From Liolophura sinensis (Eukaryota; Mollusca; Polyplacophora; Chitonida; Chitonidae): a DNA stretch of 64,000 nt. Of this stretch, positions 48,901 through 58,754 are shown piece by piece; the first letter of the stretch is position 1, and each line of letters opens with the position of its first letter. The DNA is taken from the NCBI RefSeq assembly GCF_032854445.1, contig NC_088295.1, positions 1,242,501 through 1,306,500 of the forward strand, read 5' to 3'. The notes under the pieces were generated by a model. That model did not search any database. It was not told where the DNA came from and was given only the letters and a program-made list of their open reading frames with translations. A program made the translations under genes and the position numbers.

Positions 48901-51900
48901 ACCTGGGTCTGACATAGGTCTGACATAAGGCTGGCACAACCATATGGCAGAGGTAGGTGGGACTTAAATTAACATATCCTACACCTGATCAACTTACCTG
49001 GGTCTGACATAAGGCTGGCACAAACCAATATGGCAGAGGTAGGTGGGACTTAAATTAACATATCCTACACCTGATCAACTTACCTGGGTCTGACATAGGT
49101 CTGGACATAAGGCTGGCACAACCACTATGCAGAGGTAGGTGAGACTTAAATTAACATATCCTACACCTGATCAGCTTACCTGGTCTGACATAAGGCTGAC
49201 ACAACCAATATGGCAGAGGTAGGTGGGACTTAAATTAACATATCCTACACCTGATCAACTTACCTGGGTCTGACATAAGGCTGACACAACCAATATGGCA
49301 GAGGTAGGTGGGACTTAAATTAACATATCCTACACCTGATCAACTTACCTGGGTCTGACATAAGGCTGACACAACCAATATGGCAGAGGTAGGTGGGACT
49401 TAAATTAACATATCCTACACCTGATCAACATACCTGGGTCTGACATAAGGCTGACACAACCAATATGGCAGAGGTAGGTGGGACTTAAATTAACATATCC
49501 TACACCTGATCAACTTACTGGGTCTGACATAAGGCTGACACAACCAATATGGCAGAGGTAGGTGGGACTTAAATTAACATATCCTACACCTGATCAACTT
49601 ACCTGGGTCTGACATAAGGCTGACACAACCAATATGGCAGAGGTAGGTGGGACTTAAATTAACATATCCTACACCTGATCAACTTACCTGGGTCTGACAT
49701 AAGGCTGACACAACCAATATGGCAGAGGTAGGTGGGACTAAATTAACATATCCTACACCTGATCAACTTACCTGGGTCCTGACATAAGGCTGGCACAACC
49801 AATACGGCAGAGGTAGGTGGGACTTGAACTGGGTCTGGGTTCTCCCTGTAGGCTTCACGTCTGCCTGATCACAACAAAATGACAACTGTGCACTCAATGC
49901 ATTCCACAACAAGTAGCTGAGAAAAGACATAACTCGATCATAGAAGCGACCACTTTGAACTTCATGACATGTAAGAATTAACTGAATCAGTTACGACCAG
50001 AGTATCCAGAGGACAGATAGCATGAAGTTTTATAATTGGATTTTATTATAAATGAGAACTGCAAATACAACTTTCTTACTTTTATTACAGGAATAAACTA
50101 TAAATATTAGTTAATGGTATGTAAATGTTCATGATTACTTCAAAAGGAAAAAAAAAACGCCGTCTAAAAAAGGCAAACAACCGTCCTGTAAAAAGGCTAA
50201 CAAGCGTCATGTAAAAAGCCCAAAAACTGTCATGTAAAAAGGCTACAACTGCCATGTAAAAAGGCTAACAACCATCATGTAAAAAGGCTAACAAGCGTCC
50301 ATGTAAAAAGGCTAACAACCATCGTGTAAAAGGCTAACAACAGCCGTGTAAAAGGCAAACAACCGCCATGTAAAAAGGCCTAAAAACTGTCATGTAAAAA
50401 GGCTAACAACCATCGTGTAAAAAGGCTAACAACCGTCCTGTAAAAAGGCAAACAACCGTCCTGTAAAAAGGCTAACACCCGCCGTGTAAAAGGCTAACAC
50501 CTGCCGTGTAAAAAGGCTAACAACCACCATGTAAAAAGGCTAACAACTGTCATGTAAAAAGGCTAACAATGGTCGTGTAAAAAGGCTAACAACCGCCATG
50601 TAAAAAGTCCAACAACCGTCGTGTAAAAAGGCTAACAACCGTCATGTAAAAAGCCATTTGATAAAACTTTTATGACCGTAAGACAGTAGATTTTAAATAT
50701 TTGACTTTGAAGAGATGCTTACCAAGCATTTTTCCTTCAGTTTGAGAACAGCCAATTTAAAACAGTCCATAGACTTGCCTTTCCCCAATTCTTCCCGAAT
50801 GTCTTGATGAATCTGCAAACTGTACAAAATCTGCAGGTATTTCCTTTGCCAGATTATAAAATGAAGCCACAACATATTAGTATTATTTCTGGTAAATTAA
50901 CACTGTTAATGGGGAGCTATCAAAATGATGTAGAAAAGAGTATCAAATGCACCTACTAAGTAGCATTATAACAGGAGTGTCTAAGCTAAACTAGGTGCTG
51001 AAGTAGCTACATGTATGAACGGGCGATAGAGATGTCAAAAGGACAAATACTTCAGAAAGTCTAAAAACCATATATTTATTTTCCTATAAAACAACAGCAT
51101 TGTTCTGCTAATCTGGTTTTGGAATTGGAAGCTATAAATGGAGGTAATTACCCTCATTTGAGATAAATATAACAATGTAGTACTGGAATGAGGGCTTTCA
51201 CAAATGACAGAGGATGACTTACGCAATGGATGAACAGTTTGAAGATGTGAGCACGGACATAAGAGATCGGGCAGGGGTACTTCTCCACCAGGGACAGATA
51301 CTCCTCAGCCACCTGCCACCAATGGGGGACTGGTACCGGTAAACAAGGCAGGATTTGTGCAGGTTACCTTCTGAAGACAGACAAACAGGTGAGATTTGAC
51401 ATAAGGTGTGCTCAGTGGTCTGTGTAGGTTACCCTTTAAGGAAAGAAAAACAAGTGATATTTGATACAAATGTGCTCAGTGGTCTGAGTAAGTTATCCCT
51501 GTGAGGTCAGACAAACAGGTGAGATTTTGACACAAGAGGGCTCAGTGGTCTGTGTAGGTTATCCTCTGAGGACAGCAAAACAGGTGAGATTTGACACAAG
51601 AGGGCTCAGTGGTCTGTGCAGGTTACCTTTTAAGGACAGACAAACACGTGAGATTTGGCACAAGTGTTACTCAGTGGTCTGTGTGGGATACCCTTTGAGG
51701 ACAGACAAACAGTTGAGACTTGACACAAATGTGCTCAGTGGTCTGTGTAGGTTACTCTTTAAGGACAGGACAAACAGGTGAGATTTGACACAAATGTGCT
51801 CAATGGTCTGTGTAAGTTATCCTCTGAGGTCAGAAAACAGGTGAGATTTGACACAAGAGGGCTCAGTGGTCTGTGCAGGTTATCCTTTAAGGACAGACAA

Positions 51901-54900
51901 ACAGGTAAGATTTGGCACAAGTGTACTCAGTGGTCTGTGTGGGATACCCTTTGAGGACAGACAAACAGTTGACACTTGACACAAATGTGCTCAGTGGTCT
52001 GTGTAGGTTACTCTTTAAGGGACAGACAAACAAGTGAGATTTGACACAAATGTGCTCAGTGGTCTGTGTAAGTTATCCTCTGAGGACAGACAAACAGGTG
52101 AGATTTGGCACAAGTGTACTCAGTGGTCTGTGTAAGTTATCCTCTGAGGACAGAAAAACAGGTGAGATTTGACACAAGAGGGCTCAGTGGTCTGTGCAGG
52201 TTACCTTTTAAGGACAGACAAACAGGTGAGATTTGACACAAATGTGCTCAGTGGTCTGAGTAAGTTATCCTGTGAGGTCAGACAAACAGGTGAGATTTGG
52301 CACAAGTGTACTCAGTGGTCTGTGTAAGTTATCCTCTGAGGACAGAAAAACAGGTGAGATTTGACACAAGAGGCTCAGTGGTCTGTGCAGGTTACCTTTT
52401 AAGGACAGACAAACACGTGAGATTTGGCACAAGTGTACTCAGTGGTCTGTGTGGGGATACCCTTTGAGGACAGACAAACAGTTGACACTTGACACAAATG
52501 TGCTCAGTGGTCTGTGTAGGTTACTCTTTAAGGACAGACAAACAGGTGAGATTTGACACAAATGTGCTCAGTGGTCTGTGTAAGTTATCCTGTGAGGTCA
52601 GACAAACAGATGAGATTTGACACAAGAGGGCTCAGTGCTCTGTGTAAGTTATCCTCTGAGGACAGAAAAACAAGTAAGATTTGACACAAGAGGGCTCAGT
52701 GTTCTGTGTAAATTATCCTCTGAGGACAAAAAAACAGGTGAGATTTGACACAAGAGGGCTCAGTGTTCTGTGTAAGTTATCCTCTGAGGATCAGACAAAC
52801 AGGTGAGATTTGACACAAGTCTGCTCAGTGTTCTGTGTAAAGTTATCCTCTGAGGACAGAAAAACAGGTGAGATTTGACACAAGAGGGCTCAGTGGTCTG
52901 TGCAGGTTACCTTTTAAGGACAGTCAAACAGGTGAAATTTGGCACAAATGTACTCAGTGGTCTGTGTGGGTTACCCTTTGGGACAGACAAACAGTTGAGA
53001 TTTGACACAAGTGTGCTCAGGTGTTACCTGTTGTCATCGCACCACACACACAGGTGTAAACTAGTTACAGTGAGCTGTGCCCTGTTGTCAGCTACAGTGA
53101 AGTGTTAACTAGTGTCATCAACACCACACACACAGGTGTAGACCAGCTACAGTGAGGTGTTACCTGCTGGCATCACACCACACACACAGATGTAGACCAG
53201 CTACAGTGAGGTGTTACCTGCTGTCATCACACCATGTACTCCAGTCTCCTTCAGGCATCTCTTCACGTCTGATAAGTACTGGATGTTCCCATTAGCAAAC
53301 ACAGGTATGTTCACATTCTCTCTGTAAGAGACATATACTATTTCAAGTAATTACCAATGCTGGATTTGACTGACATGTTTGCTTTGAATTTAAAACAGTG
53401 ACAATTGGTCATTGCAGTACACTGATGTATGTATGTTTAGAGTTTAATTTATCTTTGAAGGCCAAGGTGGCCGAGGTGGTTAGCATACCAGCGCTGCGAG
53501 TTGTCGCTGTGAGTTTAAATCCAGCTCAAACTGGCTTCCCTCTCCGGCCATACGCGGGAAGGCCTTCCAGCAACCTGTGAATGGTCGTGGGTTTCTTCCC
53601 ACCGTAATGCTGGCCACCGTCGTATGAGTGAAATATTCTTGCTTATGGCGTAAAACACCAATTAAATAAATAAATTTACCTTTATTTCATGCCACATCAG
53701 GACAGCACGCCACTCAGAGTCCTGCGGACACAGACACCCAGTCAGTCTAGCACTTTCCTCTATGTGTATGCATACATAAATCCTACAAGTGCTCAGAATT
53801 GTTACAAAACTGAACATACTTACCACAAACATATGACTAAGTTGGTCAGCCCTGCAGTCTGATGACTGACTGAGTGATTGATGGTATTGTGGTTGAAGAA
53901 ATGTGACAGTGTTTTCGTGACTGGGTGAGGTGATACATATAGCTGGTGGTCCGGTGATTAAGTGAGTCAGCTGATGGTCTGGTGACTCAGTGAGTCAGTG
54001 ATAGATATGTGAGTGGGTGAGTCAGTTGATGGTTATATGACAGTGGTTGAGTTAATGGTTACGTGACTGGGTGAGGTCAATTGACTGTTATATGGGTGAG
54101 TGATCAGTTGATGGTCCTGTGACAGTGAATCAGCTGATGGTATGGTGACTCAGTGAGCCAGTTGATAGATATGTGAGTGGGTGAGTCAGTTGATGGTTAT
54201 ATGACAGTGGTTCAGTTGATGGTTATGTGACTGGGTGAGTCAATTGATTGTTACATGGGTGAGTGAATCAGTGATGGTCCTGTGACAGTGAATCAGCTGA
54301 TGGTATGGTGACTCAGTGAGTCAGTTGATGGTTATATGACTGTGTGAGTCAGCTGATAGTTACGTGACTGATAGCTATGGAGCTGGTGAAGTTTTTTACC
54401 TGACGGCCTTGATGTGGCCCCAGCTCGCTACTCCTGTAAACCTGCCTTTCTGTTCGCGAGTACGCCATGAACCGTCAGCAGCTGTAGACAGCAAGATGTA
54501 ACAGGTGACCATAATACAGACGTACACAAGTGTGCCAGAAGAGGGCAATGACCTTCAGGGCTATTTAACACAATCAGCTGCTAAAACCTTTACATTAAGC
54601 ACACATATCACATCTGACCCAATCTTCAAACCTTCGTGTTAAAACCGTCACACATGTGACGTGTTACGCATTTGACTTGCATGACATTAATTCAATCAAG
54701 CTTATAAATGCTGTCTTCCTCGCCAGTCATATGTGGGGAGCAACCAGTGGGTAGTCATGGGTTTCCCCCTAGCCCTGCTTGGTTTTCTATCACCATTTTG
54801 CTGGCTTCTGTGGCACAAGTGAAATATTCTTGACTATCCTGTAAAACATCACTGAGATAAATGAAGAAATAAACACACACATATGACATTTGATTCAAAC

Positions 54901-56855
54901 CTTTAAACCTGCCAATCAAAATTTTTACATTGAACTCACAACATTTCATCCAATCCTTAAAACGTGTTCTCACCTGGCAGCCTGCACTCTCCAACATCTG
55001 AGCATATTTCACAGTCTTCTCCACATTCTCGTATACCCGAATCTTACATGTGATTGGAATGCTCAGCTTCTTGTGGCATAAATTACTGAAACAAAGCACA
55101 CATGATTAGCTGCACTCTGCAGTCAAGTTATCACCTGTGATGTAAACCCCTTACCCATGTCATAGATAAGCTCCCACTCATCCTGTAGAAAGGCCCCATA
55201 GTGACCCCGCTTAGCTCTGGCGTCATGTTCCCACTTGTGATGTAAACCCCTTACCCATGTCATAGATAAGCTCCCACTCATCCTGGAAAAAGACCCATAG
55301 TGACCCCGCTTAGCTCTGGCGTCATGTTCCCACTTGTGATGTAAACCCCTTACCCATGTCATAGATAAGCTCCCACTCATCCTGGAAAAAGACCCATAGT
55401 GACCCCGCTTAGCTCCGGCGTCATGTTCCCACTTGTGCTGTAAATCCCTTACCCATGTCATAGATAAGCTCCCACTCATCCTGTAGAAAGGCCCCATAGT
55501 GACCCCGCTTAGCAATGCTCTGGGGACAGCCCAGATTAAGGTCCACAGCATCACAGTGAGGCTCGGCTAACTGAGCAGCCTTCAGTAACACTTCTGGGTC
55601 ATTGGCACAGAACTGAAACAAAAGATACAAAAACCAATTAATAATGATCAACATGACTTCAGTAAAAATCACTCCATACACTCCATCCATAAATGAGGTG
55701 TCATGTCTGCTGTCGGCACACTGTGATGAATGGGCTGTCATGTTTGGTGTCTGCAGACAGTGATGAGTAGGCTGTCATGTTTGGTGTCTGCAGACTGTGA
55801 TGAGTAGGCTGTCACATATGATGTCGGCACACTTTGACGAGTGGTCTGTCATATTTGGTGTCTGCAGACTGTGATAAGTAGGCTGTCATATTTGGTGTCT
55901 GCAGACTGTGATGAGTAGGCTGTCACATATGATGTCGGCACACTTTGACGAGTGGTCTGTCATATTTGGTGTCTGCAGACTGTGATGAGTGGGCTGTCAT
56001 GTTTGGTGTCTGCAGACAGTGATGAGTAGGCTGTCATATTTGGTGTCTGCAGATTGTGATGAGTTGGCTGTCATGTTTGGTGTCTGCATACTGTGATGAG
56101 ACGGCTGTCATATTTGGTGTCTGCAGATTGTGATGAGTAGGCTGTCATATTTGGTGTCTGCAGACTGTGATGAGTAGGCTGTCATATTTGGTGTCTTCAG
56201 ACTGTGATGAGTAGGCTGTCACATATGATGTCGGCACACTTTGACAAGTGGTCTGTCATATTTGGTGTCTGCAGACACTGATGAGTGGGCTGTCATGTAT
56301 GATGTCAACACACTGTGATGAGTAGGCTGTCATGTTTGGTGTCTGCAGACTGTGATGAGTAGGCTGTCATGTTTGGTGTCTGCAGACTGTGATGAGTAGG
56401 CTGTCATGTTTGGTGTCTGCAGACTGTGATGAGTAGGCTGTCATGTTTGGTGTCTGCATACTGTGAGAAGACGGCTGTCGTGTTTGGTGTCTGCAGACTG
56501 TGATAAGTAGGCTGTCATGTCTGATGTCTTTGGCATAATGACTACATATTAGAAACAGTCTCAGCACATGTTTTTTGTGCGCTATATATGTGGTACACTT
56601 GCCCCTGACACACACTATTACCTGTACAATGAGTGGCCTATCCCCGTCACAGCTGGCCAGAGCATCTCTCCGATAGATTGGGTCTCGACTGAAGATAGGT
56701 GCATGGAACATGGGCGTATAACACAACTCCGCCCCGTATTTCCTGCTCAGCATTCGCCATGCACATTCACTCTGGTCAACCATTGGAGCCACCACAAGCT
56801 TTGCCCCCTTCAGTTTAACCTTCCAAAACTCAAACCCTTCCAACTTCTCAGACAT
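45638..56855 (-). CDS. DUS1L: tRNA-dihydrouridine synthase, DUS1L type (several apparent frameshifts)
   Basis: DUS enzymes use FMN and NADPH to reduce uridine in tRNA D-loops; Dus1 acts at positions 16/17. Exons: 56855-56622, 55612-55453, 55085-54974, 54481-54400, 53321-53218, 51370-51223, 50819-50723, 49845-49772, 48331-48133, 47678-47602, 45961-45638. Motifs in order are [33 protein letters not shown] (catalytic Cys107), ITCKIRV, LLTVHG, FANGNI, HPxLF-like, YVRAHIFKL and [10 protein letters not shown]-terminal Cys-rich stretch follows ([23 protein letters not shown]). The protein would be about 535 residues, somewhat longer than human DUS1L. Exons 3, 4, 6, 9, 10 and 11, probably 7 and 8, need single-base corrections in short homopolymers; exons 1, 2 and 5 are clean. 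Unpolished assembly is the simpler explanation; a pseudogene is the alternative. Confidence 0.88.
45995..47526. repeat. 25-bp minisatellite
   Basis: About 60 copies of CAGGGCTGTCAGCAGGAGTG plus TGATA in DUS1L intron 10, with many one-base length differences between units. Confidence 0.94.
47602..47678 (-). CDS. DUS1L: DUS1L exon 10 (zinc-knuckle exon)
   Basis: Encodes [16 protein letters not shown], then, with one A fewer, ACAETLDCF, matching the DUS1L Cys cluster CVFSLCRGCCKK and DCPGH. Joining to exon 9 also needs one extra G at the acceptor, so the net length is unchanged. Acceptor CTTTACAG, donor GTAAGA. Confidence 0.85.
47858..48105 (-). mobile_element. SINE (Meta-domain-like)
   Basis: Inverted copy with body and head (GGACTTGAACTCACAGCAAC) in DUS1L intron 9. 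It stops about 28 bases short of exon 9. Confidence 0.8.
48133..48331 (-). CDS. DUS1L: DUS1L exon 9
   Basis: Encodes [20 protein letters not shown], then a basic stretch [16 protein letters not shown]. After removing one A from AAAAA near 48159 it reads EKCETCNNP, the first Cys pair. LSKNKxKK and the Cys pair are DUS1L features. Acceptor TTTTCTAG, donor GTAATA. Confidence 0.87.
48525..49771 (-). repeat. 85-bp array repeating DUS1L exon 8 with its donor
   Basis: About 14 units. On the minus strand each contains CCTCTGCCATATTGGTTGTG and CAGCCTTATGTCAGACCCAG, then GTAAGTTGATC, i.e. most of exon 8 and a perfect donor. Confidence 0.94.
49772..49845 (-). CDS. DUS1L: DUS1L exon 8 (short exon seeding an 85-bp array)
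   Basis: Encodes [15 protein letters not shown], corresponding to the family motif LPFHWICQPYIRP. The exon has an extra C near 49778 compared with the array copies, and its start phase does not match exon 7, so one more base may be missing. Acceptor GCCTACAG, donor GTAAGT. Confidence 0.75.
50150..50660. repeat. 23-bp minisatellite
   Basis: About 22 copies of GTAAAAAGGCTAACAACCGT in DUS1L intron 7, with frequent length changes in the A run. Confidence 0.94.
50723..50819 (-). CDS. DUS1L: DUS1L exon 7
   Basis: Encodes [20 protein letters not shown], then [12 protein letters not shown], matching the family segment LQVHQELREEL. Starting after TTTGTACAG leaves one surplus T; the alternative acceptor TTTGCAG is in frame but drops two residues. 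Donor GTAAGC. Confidence 0.83.
51223..51370 (-). CDS. DUS1L: DUS1L exon 6 (two extra bases)
   Basis: Corrected reading is [20 protein letters not shown], then [20 protein letters not shown] and HIFKLF. It needs removal of one A (AAAT near 51353) and one G (TTGG near 51326). Without them two frames are mixed. Acceptor GTCTTCAG, donor GTAAGT. Confidence 0.85.
51361..53010 (-). repeat. 64-bp array copying the DUS1L exon 6 acceptor
   Basis: About 25 units. Plus-strand GTGCAGGTTACCTT, the reverse of the first 14 exon bases, recurs followed by GGACAGACAAACAGGTGAGA. Units of the other subtype keep CCTCAG as a potential acceptor. Confidence 0.93.
53015..53240 (-). repeat. About 66-bp array copying the DUS1L exon 5 donor
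   Basis: Three to four diverged units containing GTGTTACCTGCTGTCATCAC, the reverse of the exon 5 end and its donor. Confidence 0.85.
53218..53321 (-). CDS. DUS1L: DUS1L exon 5
   Basis: Encodes [20 protein letters not shown], then [14 protein letters not shown], with the FANGNI FMN-binding motif. Acceptor CTCTTACAG, donor GTAACA, phase 2 to 1, no frameshift. The end of the exon and its donor are repeated downstream. Confidence 0.92.
53459..53680 (+). mobile_element. SINE (Meta-domain-like), variant head
   Basis: Body and tail match the other copies (GATGGTCGTGGGTTTC, AAACACCAATTAAATAAATA). The head reads GGCCGAGGTGGTTAGCATAC, a different tRNA-like start. It sits in DUS1L intron 4. Confidence 0.78.
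53885..54372. repeat. Degenerate TGAGTCAG array
   Basis: Irregular units around GGTGAGTCAGTTGATGGTTA in DUS1L intron 4. Confidence 0.88.
54400..54481 (-). CDS. DUS1L: DUS1L exon 4 (one base short)
   Basis: Encodes LLTVHG, then, after restoring one base (GGC-GT near 54465), [20 protein letters not shown] and V. The His of TVHGR is conserved. Acceptor TGTCTACAG, donor GTAAAA. It is absent from simple open-frame scans because of its size and the shift. Confidence 0.85.
54711..54874 (+). mobile_element. SINE, 5' truncated and diverged
   Basis: Shows GTAGTCATGGGTTTCCCCC and GTGAAATATTCTTGACTATC, then an A-rich tail. Located in DUS1L intron 3. Confidence 0.65.
54974..55085 (-). CDS. DUS1L: DUS1L exon 3 (one base short)
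   Basis: Encodes [20 protein letters not shown], then [16 protein letters not shown]. The TCKIRV Lys is a conserved catalytic-site residue. As read, the junction with exon 2 is out of frame; one more T in the TTT near 55080 would give VILCHKKL. Acceptor TTTGTTTCAG, donor GTGAGA. Confidence 0.88.
55115..55452 (-). repeat. 100-bp array copying the end of DUS1L exon 2
   Basis: Three units after the real exon, each with about 58 bases of exon 2 (codons for AKRGHYG onward) and a GTAAGG donor. The two middle units have a small deletion that breaks the exon frame. Confidence 0.93.
55453..55612 (-). CDS. DUS1L: DUS1L exon 2 (catalytic Cys)
   Basis: Encodes [20 protein letters not shown], then [20 protein letters not shown] and [19 protein letters not shown] holds the catalytic Cys. 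Acceptor TTTGTTTCAG, donor GTAAGG. Its last 58 or so bases and the donor are repeated three more times downstream. Confidence 0.94.
55690..56525. repeat. 37-bp minisatellite
   Basis: About 22 copies of CTGCAGACTGTGATGAGTAG in DUS1L intron 1. Confidence 0.94.
56622..56855 (-). CDS. DUS1L: DUS1L first coding exon
   Basis: Starts [11 protein letters not shown] and continues [37 protein letters not shown] and DRPLIVQ: the FMN-binding N-terminus of Dus1. An acceptor TGTGTTTCAG 11 bases upstream of the ATG implies a separate 5' UTR exon. Donor GTAATA, 78 codons, phase 0. Confidence 0.93.
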
Positions 56856-56866
56856 GTCGACTGAGT

Positions 56867-57602
56867 CTGAAACACACAAGCAAGATAGATATCGTCACAC
56901 TGTCTCCATGACAACAACTAGTGTCTACAACAAAAAACACATCAGCATTGCCAATAATTTAACATAATTTGCATCAGTCTAACTGGATGGACCATATATC
57001 GTTTTCATGACAATGCAAATTATTTCAAAACATAATGCATGCGCCATACAGGAAAGACAACTTTGTCAAGACAAAATGACTGCTGCTTCAACCATGGCCA
57101 TGCAGTGAATATTTGTTGTGTGAACATACGTGGTGAGTCGAACATACGTAGTGAGTGGAACATACATGGGGGTGGAACATACGTGGTGAGTGGAACATAC
57201 GAAGGGGGGGGGGGTGGAACATATGTGGTGAGTGGTACATACGTGGGGGTGGAACATATGGGGGAAGAGGGGTGGTAACATACGTGGGGGGTAGCATGTG
57301 AGGGCAAGCTAAGGAGTAAGAGCAATAGTTGACACCTGTTTTGGCCTGCTGCCATCATTTACAAAGGACTTATCAGATTTTACCAGGTTGCTGCTGTGGC
57401 TATAAAACTCAGATAAACCAAGAATAAAGAGAGGAGTTGATTAGCCACCTGGGGCCAGCATACACGTGGACCTATGCAATATATAGTTCTGACTAAAGCA
57501 CAGTCATACTGTATAAGATCATGTATTAACATACATGAGCTGAGGATTGTCTAGCCCGCTGCATGGGATTGATAAGTCTGACTAAAACAAGCCTAACCCT
57601 GG
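56867..57602. other. Upstream region of DUS1L
   Basis: Contains a short array of GTGAGTGGAACATACGTGG (57110-57300) and otherwise unique sequence. A 5' UTR exon of DUS1L is expected somewhere upstream but was not identified. Confidence 0.5.
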
Positions 57603-58128
57603 ATGACTACGCTTGTTGGGCCTCACATAGTCATAGATTGCTCTTATTCATCTCTGAAAGAACCATCGTCAATTTTCGGAAAACAGTCGATCACTAACCT
57701 TCCCTGCCTGTCCAGTTACTACGTAACAATTATTAGCATCCCAGGGCACCTGACTGTTAAAATCTCGAGCCGTCGATCATCCCAAAGGTACATATCCACA
57801 TTTCAGCAAGTTCAACTTTTGTGATTGCCTGAACTTCACAAACATGGCGACCCGTCACATACACCATTCGGGTCCCTGTGGTACGCATGCCAATCGTTTG
57901 GTCCAGAATCAGGTTGAGGTTGACGAAATATGGATGGATATTTACCTTTGGACTGATCGACAGCTCCGGATTTTAACAGTCCGGTGCCCTGGGATGCTGA
58001 GCATTGAGTAACTTCATTGGCCTGGGAGGTTAGTGATCGACTGCTTTCCGAAATTTTACGATGGTTCTTTCAGAGATGAATGGGAGCAATCCATGAGTAC
58101 GCGAGGTCATACGTGGTCACACAAGCCT
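57603..58128. mobile_element. Foldback / MITE-like element with long inverted repeats
   Basis: The left arm (about 57603-57800) and right arm (about 57940-58128) are imperfect reverse complements. Shared blocks include CATCTCTGAAAGAACCATCG, CAGTCGATCACTAACCT, GCATCCCAGGGCACC and GACTGTTAAAATC. Roughly 140 unique bases lie between. The arms are far longer than a typical MITE end and no transposase is visible. It lies about 750 bases upstream of the DUS1L start. Confidence 0.75.
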
Positions 58129-58754
58129 GTCCTTTTTAATTAACGAGCCATGCACCCAGCTAAAACACCACTTTTACAGTATATCTGCCTTCTGTCGTAA
58201 AGTATACGTGCATTGTGACTTGTAGTAATGTACCAGCGTCAACCAAGCTCATAAACCCGGTAAGGTGCCTTGTTCCCAGGTGTCGTCACTTCTTAACAAA
58301 CCAGAAATAAAAATCCCAAAAGTGAAGTTTCATGACCGTTTGCTTACAGCCAGTAACATAGCTTTTACAGGCTTTCCACGGATAAGATCTTACAGTTATA
58401 CTGTAGTGACTTCGAAATATCTTAGTTGTTAAAAACACCGATCAGCAGCTAAACGTTTCACCACAGTTGCGTCGTTCGTCTCACACATGGCACAAAACTC
58501 TCCACTCAGAGGCTGTCGGTAACATAGTGGTTCCTCTGCGAGGAGAGCGATGCAGCTAAGGGAAATAACCCTAAAGAGTAAGAAAGAATAGTAGATTATC
58601 ACCCTTGATCCATGATGAACATGTATATCTTTTATCAAAACAAATTCATATATCATAATACACTACCCATCCTTTACTGAGGAGTGTGGTTGATAGAACA
58701 GCCAGAGTGGGGAACACAATTCATGTCAGCAACAGTTCCTACAACATTCTCAAT
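58129..58754. other. Unique sequence, no gene seen
   Basis: A 75-codon minus-strand frame (58656-58429) contains MCETNDATVVKR, but no family was recognised. Confidence 0.4.
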
